64,000 nucleotides of DNA from Serratia fonticola (GTDB lineage: Bacteria; Pseudomonadota; Gammaproteobacteria; Enterobacterales; Enterobacteriaceae): contig NZ_CP011254.1 in assembly GCF_001006005.1 (NCBI RefSeq), positions 558,001 to 622,000 of the forward strand, read 5' to 3'. The notes under the pieces were generated by a model. It was not told the origin of the DNA. It saw only the letters and a program-made list of their open reading frames with translations, and did not search any database. This document shows, in pieces, positions 27,323 to 36,278 of the stretch. The position numbers and the translations under genes are program-made. The number at the start of each line of letters is the position of its first letter. Position 1 is the stretch's first letter.

Positions 27323-28561
27323 TCAAGGCATCTTGACTTCAAAAATCAATACCTGGCTATATTCGCCATCCTTGATCCTTTTCAGATCGTTGGTGGTAGC
27401 CGCAATCTCGGCGCGGATCCTTTTGGTTTCGCTCATACTAGAAATATTGGCGATAAATGACGGGTAGGTATGATTGAACTGCAGGTAACTACCTTTACCC
27501 AGATCAAAGAGTTTCAAGCCAATCCCCTGCGGCGAACCACTGGAATGATTAATTCCCCAGAAGGTACTGCTGATCGAATACCCTCCCTCGGTCTTGATCG
27601 TGCCTGGTAGATTATAAGTGCTACCCATACAGCTCTGCGACTGAACCGGCCCTTTGGTGGCTGTAAGGGTAAAGTCTTCCATCCTTACCCGATTACGGCT
27701 CAAATCGTCTGACGAGATTGGCTGAAACTCAACCACGCCAGGGGTGGTAATGGTCAACGTGCACGCAGGGATTGGGGGGATAATCGGGCCCGCTCCACCA
27801 CCGCCACTAGACGGTATACAATCACTCATATCCGAATTCATCAACCCGCATATACCCGGAATACTCGTGCTGCCCCAGCCGTAATAGCTCATACCGGGGT
27901 TATCACTGCTTTTATGTACCCAAATATTTCCTAACAGATTGATGTTATCAAAGTTAGGTATTGGACCAAATTCTACCCTGCTCTTGATCGGTCTCACGGT
28001 AAATGTGAACGACAATACCTTGTAATACTGTGGCCAACCGCTACTCATGCTGCGACAGTCTATCTGGCAAGGCGCTAAGGTGCCATCGGACCAATTTCTG
28101 ATGGTTCCCCCCATCATATTCTCCAGACCGCTTAGAGATAACGAACCCGCACCTGAAATATTCATCGTCAAATTTTTGTAGTAGGTTGGTTTTTTGGGAG
28201 TAAACGCTCTCTCAAAAGAAAACCGGATGGGCCCGGTTTTATTACCCATATTAATACACCTTACGGCAGCCGAAGCTGTTACCGTATAAGTACGGTTGGG
28301 GATATCCCAATAATTGCGATAAGTACACTCGTACTCATTACACTGATCCTCCTCTTTTTTCCATTCAATATAGGGTTCTATAACATCACGAAAACTGCCG
28401 GAAGTCAGCTTGACAAAATCGCCATTGAGATGCTCCCAACTGCAGACCATCAGATCCTCGGCCGCTAGAGCCCTATTGATTAGGGAGCATAACGCCAGCA
28501 CCAAAGCCGTCAGCAAGATTTTTATCTGGCGTTGCAAACGCCTCTTCACTATTTTCATCAT
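27323..28561 (-). CDS. Fimbrial tip adhesin-like protein
   Basis: 412-aa exported protein with a signal peptide ending ALAAEDL near residue 33. A unique N-terminal half is rich in paired cysteines (CSWEH, DQCNEYECTYR, CQIDCRSM). A proline/glycine linker lies at about residues 252-265 (SSGGGGAGPIIPPIP), and the C-terminal pilin domain runs from about residue 266 to the end (CTLTITTPGVVEF to VLIFEVKMP). This two-domain layout is that of tip adhesins such as FimH and MrkD. The receptor is unknown. The start overlaps the end of the chaperone gene by 4 nt. Confidence 0.85.
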   Translation of the reverse strand: MMKIVKRRLQRQIKILLTALVLALCSLINRALAAEDLMVCSWEHLNGDFVKLTSGSFRDVIEPYIEWKKEEDQCNEYECTYRNYWDIPNRTYTVTASAAVRCINMGNKTGPIRFSFERAFTPKKPTYYKNLTMNISGAGSLSLSGLENMMGGTIRNWSDGTLAPCQIDCRSMSSGWPQYYKVLSFTFTVRPIKSRVEFGPIPNFDNINLLGNIWVHKSSDNPGMSYYGWGSTSIPGICGLMNSDMSDCIPSSGGGGAGPIIPPIPACTLTITTPGVVEFQPISSDDLSRNRVRMEDFTLTATKGPVQSQSCMGSTYNLPGTIKTEGGYSISSTFWGINHSSGSPQGIGLKLFDLGKGSYLQFNHTYPSFIANISSMSETKRIRAEIAATTNDLKRIKDGEYSQVLIFEVKMP

Positions 28562-29283
28562 GACTTATCCCGCACACAGGTTGTCGCCGTACAGCTGTAA
28601 TTCAGCGGCTGGTAGGCACCATAATCATTGATATATTTGAGCGTAATTTTCTGTGTTTGCGGCTTGATGCTAGCCAATGTGACTTCACTTTTCGGCCTAA
28701 GAGTAATAGCTTCATCCTCTGCCAACAGCCTACGTTTCCCCGTCATCACTTCCGGCAGAATGACAAAAAACGAAGTGGGATTTACCAGCTTCAAGCCTTG
28801 ACTACCGGGCTCCAAGCGGATCTCTTCCTGCCAGACTTTCTCGGCCAATGGCTTCAGGGAGGCAGGGCGATAAAAGACTTTAACCTTGATGCGCAGTGCT
28901 AACTGGATCGCATTGGCCTTATCCGACTTGGGTGGGATCTCCTGCAATACAAAGAAAAACAGCGATTCCCGATCCTGCGGCAGACGGGTGGCATCCGCCA
29001 GAGGCGTTACACGTATCTGCACGGTGCTGTCTTTCTCTACCCGCTGCAGCGGCGGCAGCGCGGTTAATGGCGAGTTGATTTTCTCACCCGCTTCATTCTC
29101 CAGCCAGGTTTGTGCCAGATAGGGCAATGTTTTACTGTGGTTGATGACATTTACCGGAGATGACTTCTCATCTCCTAATAGAATGACTCGGGTCCGGTCA
29201 ATAGAAATTGCCGCCTGTGCCGTACCGGCAAACAGAAACAGCAGCCCGCTGACCAAGCCAGCGGAAAGTGATTTATGCATCAT
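28558..29283 (-). CDS. Periplasmic fimbrial chaperone
   Basis: 241-aa PapD/FimC-like chaperone that folds subunits by donor-strand complementation. A signal peptide ends near GTAQAAISID. The N-terminal Ig domain has RTRVILLGDEKSSPVNVINHS and a hydrophobic donor strand. The family motif appears as ESLFFFVLQEIPPK, and the second domain as FYRPASLKPL. It overlaps both the usher (4 nt) and the adhesin (4 nt), so translation is coupled. Confidence 0.93.
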   Translation of the reverse strand: MMHKSLSAGLVSGLLFLFAGTAQAAISIDRTRVILLGDEKSSPVNVINHSKTLPYLAQTWLENEAGEKINSPLTALPPLQRVEKDSTVQIRVTPLADATRLPQDRESLFFFVLQEIPPKSDKANAIQLALRIKVKVFYRPASLKPLAEKVWQEEIRLEPGSQGLKLVNPTSFFVILPEVMTGKRRLLAEDEAITLRPKSEVTLASIKPQTQKITLKYINDYGAYQPLNYSCTATTCVRDKS

Positions 29284-31811
29284 TGTGAAGTTCCTTGAGA
29301 GGATGAATCAATACGGCAAGCAATCGGCAAAGCAGAAGATAAAGAAAGCCCCTGGGCTGGAAGAGTAAACAGGCAGCGCTGGCCGTCGCTATCCAGTACG
29401 CTCAGATGAGCTTGCGCACCAATGCCGGAAATATAGGTTTCACCATTTTCACCCACCACGCCGACCTGACGCCGCTCCTGGTTTTCTTCTACCGTGGTAC
29501 CAAAAGGAATGGCCCGGCCTTGCGGGTCAGTCAATTTAATCAATGCCTTAATGCCGCGATAGACGTTTAACTTGCGATAACCGATCGCCCCCTCGGTCAA
29601 AACCATCTGGATATTGGGGTTGGTGCTCTCGACATCATCGGGTAACAGGTTGGTATCGATGGTGTAGTTGGTGCGGTAATAGTCAGGCACGTTGTTGATC
29701 ACCGCGATACCGTTGGCATTGGTTGGCATCGCGTTGTTATTCCCCCGGCCACCAACATAAACGCCCTCAATCCCACCGGTATCAACCATCAGGCGGGTAT
29801 TGCCAGCATAACCCTCTCGATGTACGGCAATACCGTGCTCGGTAGCGGTAATACCCGATTTGATACTCCCCCCCAGGTAGTAGTCTTTGCTGCTCATGGA
29901 GGTGTTTAGCGTCGCGGCATACGCATCGCGGTTCATAACCATATTGCCATTCAGGTTGCTGTTGCTGAACGAACTCGATGAGCTACTGCCGATTGACCAG
30001 GTATTTCCAGGGTCTGAGTTGTTGGTATAAGTGGCACTCGGCGAAACGCTGCCATTGCTGACCCGCATCGCGGTACTGAGATAGGATTGCGAATTTAACG
30101 GTATGCTCAAGCTGAAATACACGGTGTTGTTATTCTTCTGCTCTTGCGAGACAAAGCTGGTTTTATACTCGGTACGGTTAAGCGAGACGTAGGCATTGAC
30201 GTTTTTCAGGCTACCAATATCAAAAGATTTGGCGACGCTCAGGCCATAGCTGTTGCTATCAGAGACATCCTGCCAATAGGTCTGACGGTTATAGATGGCG
30301 TTGACCGATATTCCTAAATCACGGAAGTTCTTGCTGGCAACCAGGTTATAACTTTCCTTGTTGGTGGAGGTGAAATCAGGTGATACCTTCATCGCCACAA
30401 AATTATCCAACGAGAGATAGTTTTTCTCTGAGAAGCGGTAACCGGCAAAGGTGATCTGGCTGTCGATACTGTCGAACACTTTGGAGTAATTAAAACGGTA
30501 GCTCTCGCCCTTCAGGGTTTGGTGTTCCAACTGAGAACTGGCGTGCGTCATATCGATGGATATCGCCCCCAACGTATTCATGTCATAGCCAATACCCCCG
30601 TTGAGGGCGTAATAATTCTCATCCGTTAGCAATACGCCACCAAATGCTGAGCCGCCGGAGTAAACACCAACGGAAGCCTCACCGGTCGCCAATAACGGTT
30701 TGATCGAACCATTGGTCTGGTTCATTTGCCCCACCATACCTTTATAACGAATATGGCCTGAGCGGGTAAGGAAAGGCACGTTCGACGTTTCTATGGTAGA
30801 AACCCGTTCTTCGCCATTTTCCTCACGGATGGTCATTTTTAACTGGCCAGAGGTAGCATCGGTGAGATCCTGGATAACAAATTCACCTGGTGGAACCATC
30901 TTTTCATAGATAATGCTGTCACCGCGCGTTACGGTGATACGGGCATTACTATTGGCAACGCCTGTCAATTGTGGGGCGTAGCCACGTAGCGCCGGAGGCA
31001 ACATACGGTCATCGCTGACGACCGCCACCCCTGTGTAATTGATCGAATCAAAAACGTCGGATTGGAGATAGTTTTTACCGATCGTCAGATTCGCCCCTGC
31101 CTCTTTCAGTGCACGAGCGGCATAAACGGTCATCGTGGTGAATTGGCGTTGATCATTGCCATAACCACTGCTGTACAACGACGCCTGGTAGTTACTTCTC
31201 AAGCGCCAGCCTTGATAATTCGCACCAAGGGTACCGTAACTGGAAAACGCACTATTGCTGGTATTACGACCCTGATACTTATTGCCGCTCAACGTGTAGT
31301 CAAACAACATGCCGGGAATACCGTCGTCCCACTGTGCCGGTGGCGTCCAGTCCGGATCGCTGTACTTGAGTAACGCCTGGGGAATGCTCACCAATAGCTC
31401 GCTCTTGCCGCGATCGATACGGGCAGTGATCCCTTTATAACCGGCAATCAATAGGCAATTCGGTTTACCTGAGGAAGAATGTTTGATCAGCTCTGCCAAT
31501 GGCGTTTCTTTAAAGCCGAACTGTTCTATCGTCTGGGGAGTAAAACAGATCTGACTCTTGCCATCCAGAGTAATAACGCTAAAGCTATCACTGGTGATAA
31601 CCCGGTCATTGACTTTTAAAGACAGGGGATAAATCCCCTCAGGTATATAATCAGGGCGAGAAAAATTACTCAGGTTAATATTGTTATTATCACGCAATTC
31701 AAGCGCTCTGGTTTCAAACTCTATGTTATCACCATCGGCTTTGGCCGAGTCCACCGCGATGAGGCAAAGAATAACGGTAGAAATAAATGAGCATTTCTTC
31801 TTATCATCCAT
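29280..31811 (-). CDS. Outer-membrane fimbrial usher
   Basis: 843-aa FimD/PapC-family usher that assembles and exports pilin subunits. A signal peptide precedes an N-terminal chaperone-binding domain (IEFETRALELRDNNNINLSNFSRPDYIPEGIYPLSLKVN). A 24-strand barrel with a plug follows (FVIQDLTDATSGQLKMTIREENGEE), then C-terminal domains (QGRAIPFGTTVEEN, GENGETYISGI, LPIACRI). Length is typical. A stable hairpin lies between this gene and the major pilin. Confidence 0.95.
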   Translation of the reverse strand: MDDKKKCSFISTVILCLIAVDSAKADGDNIEFETRALELRDNNNINLSNFSRPDYIPEGIYPLSLKVNDRVITSDSFSVITLDGKSQICFTPQTIEQFGFKETPLAELIKHSSSGKPNCLLIAGYKGITARIDRGKSELLVSIPQALLKYSDPDWTPPAQWDDGIPGMLFDYTLSGNKYQGRNTSNSAFSSYGTLGANYQGWRLRSNYQASLYSSGYGNDQRQFTTMTVYAARALKEAGANLTIGKNYLQSDVFDSINYTGVAVVSDDRMLPPALRGYAPQLTGVANSNARITVTRGDSIIYEKMVPPGEFVIQDLTDATSGQLKMTIREENGEERVSTIETSNVPFLTRSGHIRYKGMVGQMNQTNGSIKPLLATGEASVGVYSGGSAFGGVLLTDENYYALNGGIGYDMNTLGAISIDMTHASSQLEHQTLKGESYRFNYSKVFDSIDSQITFAGYRFSEKNYLSLDNFVAMKVSPDFTSTNKESYNLVASKNFRDLGISVNAIYNRQTYWQDVSDSNSYGLSVAKSFDIGSLKNVNAYVSLNRTEYKTSFVSQEQKNNNTVYFSLSIPLNSQSYLSTAMRVSNGSVSPSATYTNNSDPGNTWSIGSSSSSSFSNSNLNGNMVMNRDAYAATLNTSMSSKDYYLGGSIKSGITATEHGIAVHREGYAGNTRLMVDTGGIEGVYVGGRGNNNAMPTNANGIAVINNVPDYYRTNYTIDTNLLPDDVESTNPNIQMVLTEGAIGYRKLNVYRGIKALIKLTDPQGRAIPFGTTVEENQERRQVGVVGENGETYISGIGAQAHLSVLDSDGQRCLFTLPAQGLSLSSALPIACRIDSSSQGTSQ

Positions 31812-31887
31812 AATTATATTAACCCATTAAGGCAACAACGTAGAACGGGGCCTGTCAGTGAATGCCCTCTCTAAATAGGAGACAGCA

Positions 31888-31916
31888 CCAAATTACCTTT
31901 CTCTGCGGTAATTTGG
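31888..31916. terminator. Hairpin between major pilin and usher genes
   Basis: CCAAATTACC and GGTAATTTGG form a 10-bp perfect stem with a 9-nt loop, about 30 bp after the major pilin stop codon. Such intercistronic stems in fimbrial operons partly terminate or protect the pilin message and raise pilin:usher ratios. That role is inferred. Confidence 0.55.
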
Positions 31917-31946
31917 CACTGGGGTACTACTCTAAAATGTTATAGC

Positions 31947-32504
31947 TTAGAGATAAGTCAGAGAGAAGTTGGTCATTGCATCGTAAGTACCAGCTACAAT
32001 ATCCTGGCCATCCAACGCTACAACCTGAGCGGAGAATTGCAGGGTGTTATCTCCAGTACGCAGGCTATAGTTGTCTGAGGTAGCACCAATTTTAACGTGC
32101 TTGTTGGCCGCATCCAGCAGGCGGATAGCGACACCTTTTGCATCACCGCTTACGCCCAGGAAGCCGTTGGCAGCGCCGACAGACATACCGTCAAAGCGCA
32201 CGTTGACCTTGGTTTCCGCAGTCGCAGCAGGATCAAAGCTGCAGCCAATCAGTTTGATTTTGAACTCTTTCGGTGCGCTGTAACCCACAGTCTTCAACTG
32301 TGTATCGGCAATTTGCCCCAGATTGATGTTCTGGTTGTCACCATCCTGGCCAGGAGCCAAGCCACAAGGTGCTTTGATAACAGAGCCTTTAAACATGATT
32401 TCACCGTTCCCCTGAGAGCCCGGAGGAACATCAGCGAAGGCGTAACCTGATAACATTGCAGTTGTCAGCGTGGTCAGAGCGAGTGTGCGAAGTTTCATTT
32501 TCAT
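31947..32504 (-). CDS. Major fimbrial subunit (FimA-like)
   Basis: 185-aa type 1-like pilin. A signal peptide ends MLSGYAFADVPPG. The mature protein begins near GSQGNGEIMFKGSVIKAPCG, with a second cysteine in KLIGCSFDP. The chaperone-recognition C-terminus is AMTNFSLTYL. It is the first gene of the operon (pilin, usher, chaperone, adhesin, minor pilin), transcribed from the AT-rich region at 32505-32923. Confidence 0.93.
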   Translation of the reverse strand: MKMKLRTLALTTLTTAMLSGYAFADVPPGSQGNGEIMFKGSVIKAPCGLAPGQDGDNQNINLGQIADTQLKTVGYSAPKEFKIKLIGCSFDPAATAETKVNVRFDGMSVGAANGFLGVSGDAKGVAIRLLDAANKHVKIGATSDNYSLRTGDNTLQFSAQVVALDGQDIVAGTYDAMTNFSLTYL

Positions 32505-32923
32505 TGCATAAATTCCTTGAGAAGTTTTCCTATACTATTGTTGCCGCCGCTCTTGAATATCGCATTACCTTATACGTTGAGGGCCTGGCCTAACGGCTGA
32601 TGTCCCTCTGTCGGCGACCCGATAAATACTATGGATAACTCCCATCAACAGCAAATTAATCCAAAGACAAGCCAAATGTTAGATTTTAAATCTAAAAAAT
32701 TAATTTAGTTAACATTAAAAACCAAGTTAAGCCAAACAGGAGTCGCCGAACAACATTTATAACTTACTCAAAATCAACGGGATCATCAGTGAAAAATTAA
32801 TTCTTAATTCACGCTTGACTCGCTATGCACACTTAACTTAGATTTCTCCTAAATTTAAAAAACGAGATTATTCCTAATCAGAAAAATCATCTCACAAACA
32901 GCAGTCAGGGCATTGATTACCAA
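32505..32923. promoter_or_regulatory. Divergent regulatory region between fimbrial operon and MarT-like regulator
   Basis: 419 bp, strongly AT-rich compared with neighbouring genes, with no gene. It contains a 17-bp palindrome TTAGATTTTAAATCTAA at 32679-32695. A further TTAGATTT half lies at 32838-32845, nearer the regulator gene. No invertible-element ends were recognised. It likely holds promoters for both directions. Confidence 0.55.
32679..32695. promoter_or_regulatory. 17-bp palindrome, candidate operator
   Basis: TTAGATTTTAAATCTAA is symmetric about its central T. The half-site recurs at 32838-32845. It is a plausible binding site for the adjacent winged-helix regulator or for H-NS-type control; the binding protein is not known. 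Confidence 0.4.
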
Positions 32924-33727
32924 ATGAAATACACCATAAACTTAATCGTTGTCTTCGATCCAGAGCATCGAACACTGGCGTTAAATAATAATAATCAGAC
33001 GGCAATTGAACTCTCAAAACCCTCTTGCCGCGTGCTTAATGAATTTATCAAAAACAGTGGGGATAACTTATCCCGTGACTCGTTACTGAAAAATGCGTGG
33101 GAGGATTATGGTTTCCCTCCTTCTAACGCCAGCTTGAACAACTGCATCAGTGACTTGAGGAAATCTTTTGTTAGCCTGGGGATAGAGAAACCCATCATTA
33201 TAACCCTTCCTAGAGTAGGGTTTAGAATGGAGGCAGATATTCATCCGGCTCCAAAACAAGAAGCCGATGCCAAGATAAATAAAGTGGAACCGGTGGCGAC
33301 GAAACCCGAGAAAATGGTGGCCGTTAAACAGGCAGAAACTGTTAGCCCTCTCCCACTGGTTATGCCAGAAAAATTGATTAAAAAAGCCATGGTGATGCCT
33401 ATCCTGACTCTGGTGATAGTATTGGGTATCATCATCGGCCTGGTTTTACTATTTTGGCCACCAGCAACTCCGTTCAAGTTGATTGGCTACTATAAGCAAT
33501 GTGATATTTATTCCATAAGAAAAGACCCCATCCCCGGATCAGAGTTCAGGGCAAAAAAGATATTGGAGTCAGAAAAACTGGATTGCGACCTGGTCAGACA
33601 AGACATTTTTTATACTGAAGAGCGCCCCGATAACGAACTATTGAAGATAACTTTTCTGGCCGCCTGTCAAAAAGACCCGACTGAAGGCGATTATCAGCAT
33701 TGCAAAATATTTAAAACCGTTGAGTAA
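32924..33727 (+). CDS. Membrane-anchored winged-helix regulator, MarT/ToxR/CadC-like
   Basis: 267-aa one-component regulator. An OmpR-type winged-helix domain covers about residues 5-107 (IELSKPSCRVLNEFIKNSGDNLSRDSLLKNAWED, NNCISDLRKSF, IITLPRVGFRM). A proline/lysine linker follows, then one transmembrane segment at about 154-176 (MPILTLVIVLGIIIGLVLLFW) and a roughly 90-residue periplasmic domain with three or four cysteines. This layout is that of ToxR, CadC and Salmonella MarT. A FidL-like gene follows after 6 bp, as marT is paired with fidL. It is divergent from the fimbrial operon, its probable target. The AT-rich base composition suggests acquisition. Confidence 0.85.
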   Translation: MKYTINLIVVFDPEHRTLALNNNNQTAIELSKPSCRVLNEFIKNSGDNLSRDSLLKNAWEDYGFPPSNASLNNCISDLRKSFVSLGIEKPIIITLPRVGFRMEADIHPAPKQEADAKINKVEPVATKPEKMVAVKQAETVSPLPLVMPEKLIKKAMVMPILTLVIVLGIIIGLVLLFWPPATPFKLIGYYKQCDIYSIRKDPIPGSEFRAKKILESEKLDCDLVRQDIFYTEERPDNELLKITFLAACQKDPTEGDYQHCKIFKTVE

Positions 33728-33733
33728 ACTGAA

Positions 33734-34213
33734 ATGAAAAAAATTATTGGCGCAGCGTTACTCCTTACCGTCCTGCTGATGTGCCTGTGGTCCTTCAACG
33801 TTCATCATCAGGGTAGAAAACCTTTCCGCTGCGATACTCAGCAAGTGTCGCTACAGGTGAAAGCAGAGAGTAATATTGTGCTTAATGCAAGTGCTACCAT
33901 CCTATTTTCCTCATCAAAATCTGGCATGTTTTACATCAGCGGTTCGATCAAAGAAAATGACACCCGCTATCTGCTGGATCGCAATACCGCCTTCACCATC
34001 ACGCCATCAGAAATAAAAAGTGGTAACAATGTCCAATTCACTCATGAACAAGTTCACCCCGCTGACAACACGCCGGACTACATCTGGCGAAAATATGTCA
34101 TGCCGGAGGTTGAACTCGTTGATATTTACACGGAAGTTGTCCCTTTATTCCACAACGCATTATTAATTCGTGGGTTTAGCAATCCGTTCCTGGTCTGCAT
34201 AAAGCAGGACTAA
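33734..34213 (+). CDS. FidL-like membrane-anchored protein
   Basis: 159-aa protein with one N-terminal membrane segment (MKKIIGAALLLTVLLMCLWSF) and a periplasmic domain. Text resembling FidL and related partners of ToxR-like regulators includes FRCDTQQVSLQ, ISGSIKENDTRYLLDRNTAFTIT and FLVCIKQD. It is in tandem with the MarT-like regulator, 6 bp downstream. By analogy with ToxR/ToxS it may stabilise or modulate the regulator's periplasmic domain; that is inference. Confidence 0.7.
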   Translation: MKKIIGAALLLTVLLMCLWSFNVHHQGRKPFRCDTQQVSLQVKAESNIVLNASATILFSSSKSGMFYISGSIKENDTRYLLDRNTAFTITPSEIKSGNNVQFTHEQVHPADNTPDYIWRKYVMPEVELVDIYTEVVPLFHNALLIRGFSNPFLVCIKQD

Positions 34214-34516
34214 CACGACCTGTTAATCCCACCGTTGACCTGCTGCCATGCTTTAGTGGGAAATGGCATAGTATAAAAGCCTAATGCTATGCCATGAAAA
34301 ACCACACTAACCCAACAACCACCTCGTAAAGATTAAATCCTCAAAATTAAAAACCAATATAATGAGGTTAAGTAAGTTAGTTTGGTACATTAAAAGCGTT
34401 TGTATAACATATTATGCAGAAAAGTCATCCCCATAGTTAACGCATTGCATTTATAGCCCCCAAACGATCTTCTCGGTAGTTGCTGAAATTGACACAACAC
34501 TAAATGGAATTTGACC
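34214..34516. promoter_or_regulatory. AT-rich region upstream of the LuxR-type gene
   Basis: 303 bp without a gene. An inverted repeat, ATGGCATAG (34263-34271) and CTATGCCAT (34287-34295), has 9-bp arms and a 15-nt loop. It may terminate the regulator operon or serve as an operator. The rest is AT-rich and probably carries the promoter of the next gene. Confidence 0.4.
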
Positions 34517-35122
34517 ATGAAGAACAAGGTATCCATCTCATTAAACGATCACAATAGTTACTTCTTAGCGGGTCTGCAGTACGCACTGATTGAATACTTT
34601 ACCGATATACGCACTCAGGTTGACTTTTTTAGCGGTTACTCCAGCAAGAGGCCAGACATCATTTTTCAGGCGCTGTATCAGGGTGAAAAAACCGACATCT
34701 GTCGGCGCCTTCCTGCTGACGCCCCTCAACCGCTCTATTTTGTGATACGTGATAAAGCTGAAAGACAGTTTACTCCGCCTATCCGCTGCATCGCCAAGAG
34801 TAGTACGCTATACCGTCACCAAAGTATCGACGACATACTGGGGATGGTAAAACTGGCCATGCAGTTCAACTCTCTACCACAAGAAAGGACGCAGCGTTGC
34901 CCAGCCTGCCATCGCCAAAGCCTGAGCGAACGGGAACGCCAGGTTTTGTATTATCTGCGGCAAGGGATGAGCCAGTCTCAGGCGGCGTGTATTCTGCAAC
35001 TGAAAGTGAAAACCGTGCACTCACATAAACGCTCAGCAATGCAGAAACTGAACTTCACCCGCAACAGTGAATTGTTTCACTGGCTGCTGCATAGCGGTTT
35101 AACTTTAAACCTAAGCCGGTAA
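34517..35122 (+). CDS. LuxR/FixJ-type transcriptional regulator
   Basis: 201-aa regulator with a C-terminal LuxR helix-turn-helix at about residues 135-195 (LSERERQVLYYLRQGMSQSQAACILQLKVKTVHSHKRSAMQKLN). The N-terminal 120 residues resemble a degenerate receiver (SISLNDHNSYFLAGLQYAL), as in fimbrial and capsule regulators of the RcsA/MatA type; no phosphoacceptor Asp is evident. A Cys-X2-Cys (RCPACH, residues 128-131) lies in the linker and is unusual. The ATG at 34517 is preferred over the TTG at 34511. It probably regulates the fimbrial operon. Confidence 0.82.
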   Translation: MKNKVSISLNDHNSYFLAGLQYALIEYFTDIRTQVDFFSGYSSKRPDIIFQALYQGEKTDICRRLPADAPQPLYFVIRDKAERQFTPPIRCIAKSSTLYRHQSIDDILGMVKLAMQFNSLPQERTQRCPACHRQSLSERERQVLYYLRQGMSQSQAACILQLKVKTVHSHKRSAMQKLNFTRNSELFHWLLHSGLTLNLSR

Positions 35123-35207
35123 TTGCCACCGGATTGCGCAACTGCATGGCTAAGTGCAACTCATTGTCCGCAGGGCGATCTCTGCGCCCTGCGTTATCAA
35201 CCCCTAG

Positions 35208-36278
35208 CTATACCTTGGGGAAAATCCACAGATGTTCAGCGGGCAGAGACAGCGTACACATCTCTTGGCCGCGGACTTCTGTACCATAGGCGCGAACCAC
35301 AAAGTCCTCTGCTACCGTGCGGAACAGATATTCCCAACGATCGCCCAGGTACATACTGGTCAGCAGGGGTAACGCGATCTGATTGCCTTGCGGATCTTCC
35401 CCTAAGCGTACGCGCTCAACGCGGATCACCGCCGTTGCTTCCTGCCCGGTGGTTAACCCAGCCCCGGCCTTGCCCCACAGCACCCAGTCTTTACCTTCGA
35501 TCCGTGCGTTGCCTTCACGGATCTCCGTCACCTTGCCAAACAGACGGTTGTTGCTGCCCATAAATTCGGCGGTGAACAGCGTGGCAGGCGAACCGTACAT
35601 TTCCTGTGGTGTGCCCTGCTGTTCGATCTTGCCGTTATTGAGCAGCAGGATGCGATCGGAGATCGCCATCGCCTCGTTCTGATCGTGAGTCACCATCAGC
35701 GCAGAAAGACCCAGTTTGATGATCAGCTCACGCAGGAACACCCGTGCTTCCTCACGCAGCTTGGCGTCCAGGTTAGATAGCGGCTCATCCAACAAGATCA
35801 CCGGCGGGTTATAGACCAACGCACGGCCAATCGCCACGCGCTGCTGCTGACCACCGGAGAGTTGATGGGGATGACGCTTACCTAACTGCCCCAGACCGAG
35901 CTGTTCAAGTACCGCTTGTACACGCTGAGTAACTTCCGCTGCAGGCGTTTTGCGTAATTTCAGCGGATAGGCCACGTTATCAAACACGGTTTTGTGGGGC
36001 CATAACGCATAGGATTGAAACACCAGGCCCAGATTGCGTTCTTCCGCCGGGATCTCGCTGCGCGCCGTGCCGTCATAGACGGTATTGTTGCCAATGACGA
36101 TTTTCCCCTGGGTAGGTTTTTCCAATCCGGCCACCGCGCGCAGCAAGGTGGTTTTGCCACTGCCTGACGGCCCGAGTAGTGAAACTACCTCCCCCCGTTT
36201 GAGCTGCATCGAAACGCCCTTCAATACCGGGTTATCGCCGTAGGTCAGGTGCAGGTTATCTACTGAAAGCTCAATCAT
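35208..36278 (-). CDS. ABC importer ATP-binding subunit (FbpC/PotA type)
   Basis: 356-aa ATPase. Walker A GPSGSGKTT lies near residue 36, Q-loop VFQSYALWPHKTVFDN, signature LSGGQQQRVAIGRAL, Walker B VILLDEPLSNLD and the switch histidine in MVTHDQNEAMA. A C-terminal TOBE-type regulatory domain follows residue 240. The gene overlaps the permease by 8 nt. Automatic naming would call it iron(III) transport FbpC; the paired binding protein argues for caution about the substrate. Confidence 0.9.
   Translation of the reverse strand: MIELSVDNLHLTYGDNPVLKGVSMQLKRGEVVSLLGPSGSGKTTLLRAVAGLEKPTQGKIVIGNNTVYDGTARSEIPAEERNLGLVFQSYALWPHKTVFDNVAYPLKLRKTPAAEVTQRVQAVLEQLGLGQLGKRHPHQLSGGQQQRVAIGRALVYNPPVILLDEPLSNLDAKLREEARVFLRELIIKLGLSALMVTHDQNEAMAISDRILLLNNGKIEQQGTPQEMYGSPATLFTAEFMGSNNRLFGKVTEIREGNARIEGKDWVLWGKAGAGLTTGQEATAVIRVERVRLGEDPQGNQIALPLLTSMYLGDRWEYLFRTVAEDFVVRAYGTEVRGQEMCTLSLPAEHLWIFPKV

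Noticed and set aside
32505..32923. Invertible (phase-variable) fimbrial promoter
   Set aside because: No pair of inverted repeats flanking a promoter-sized segment and no FimB/FimE-type recombinase gene nearby.
35123..35563. 146-codon frame directly after the LuxR-type gene
   Set aside because: Most of it is antisense to the ABC ATPase gene and its sequence is low-complexity; there is no ribosome-binding site.
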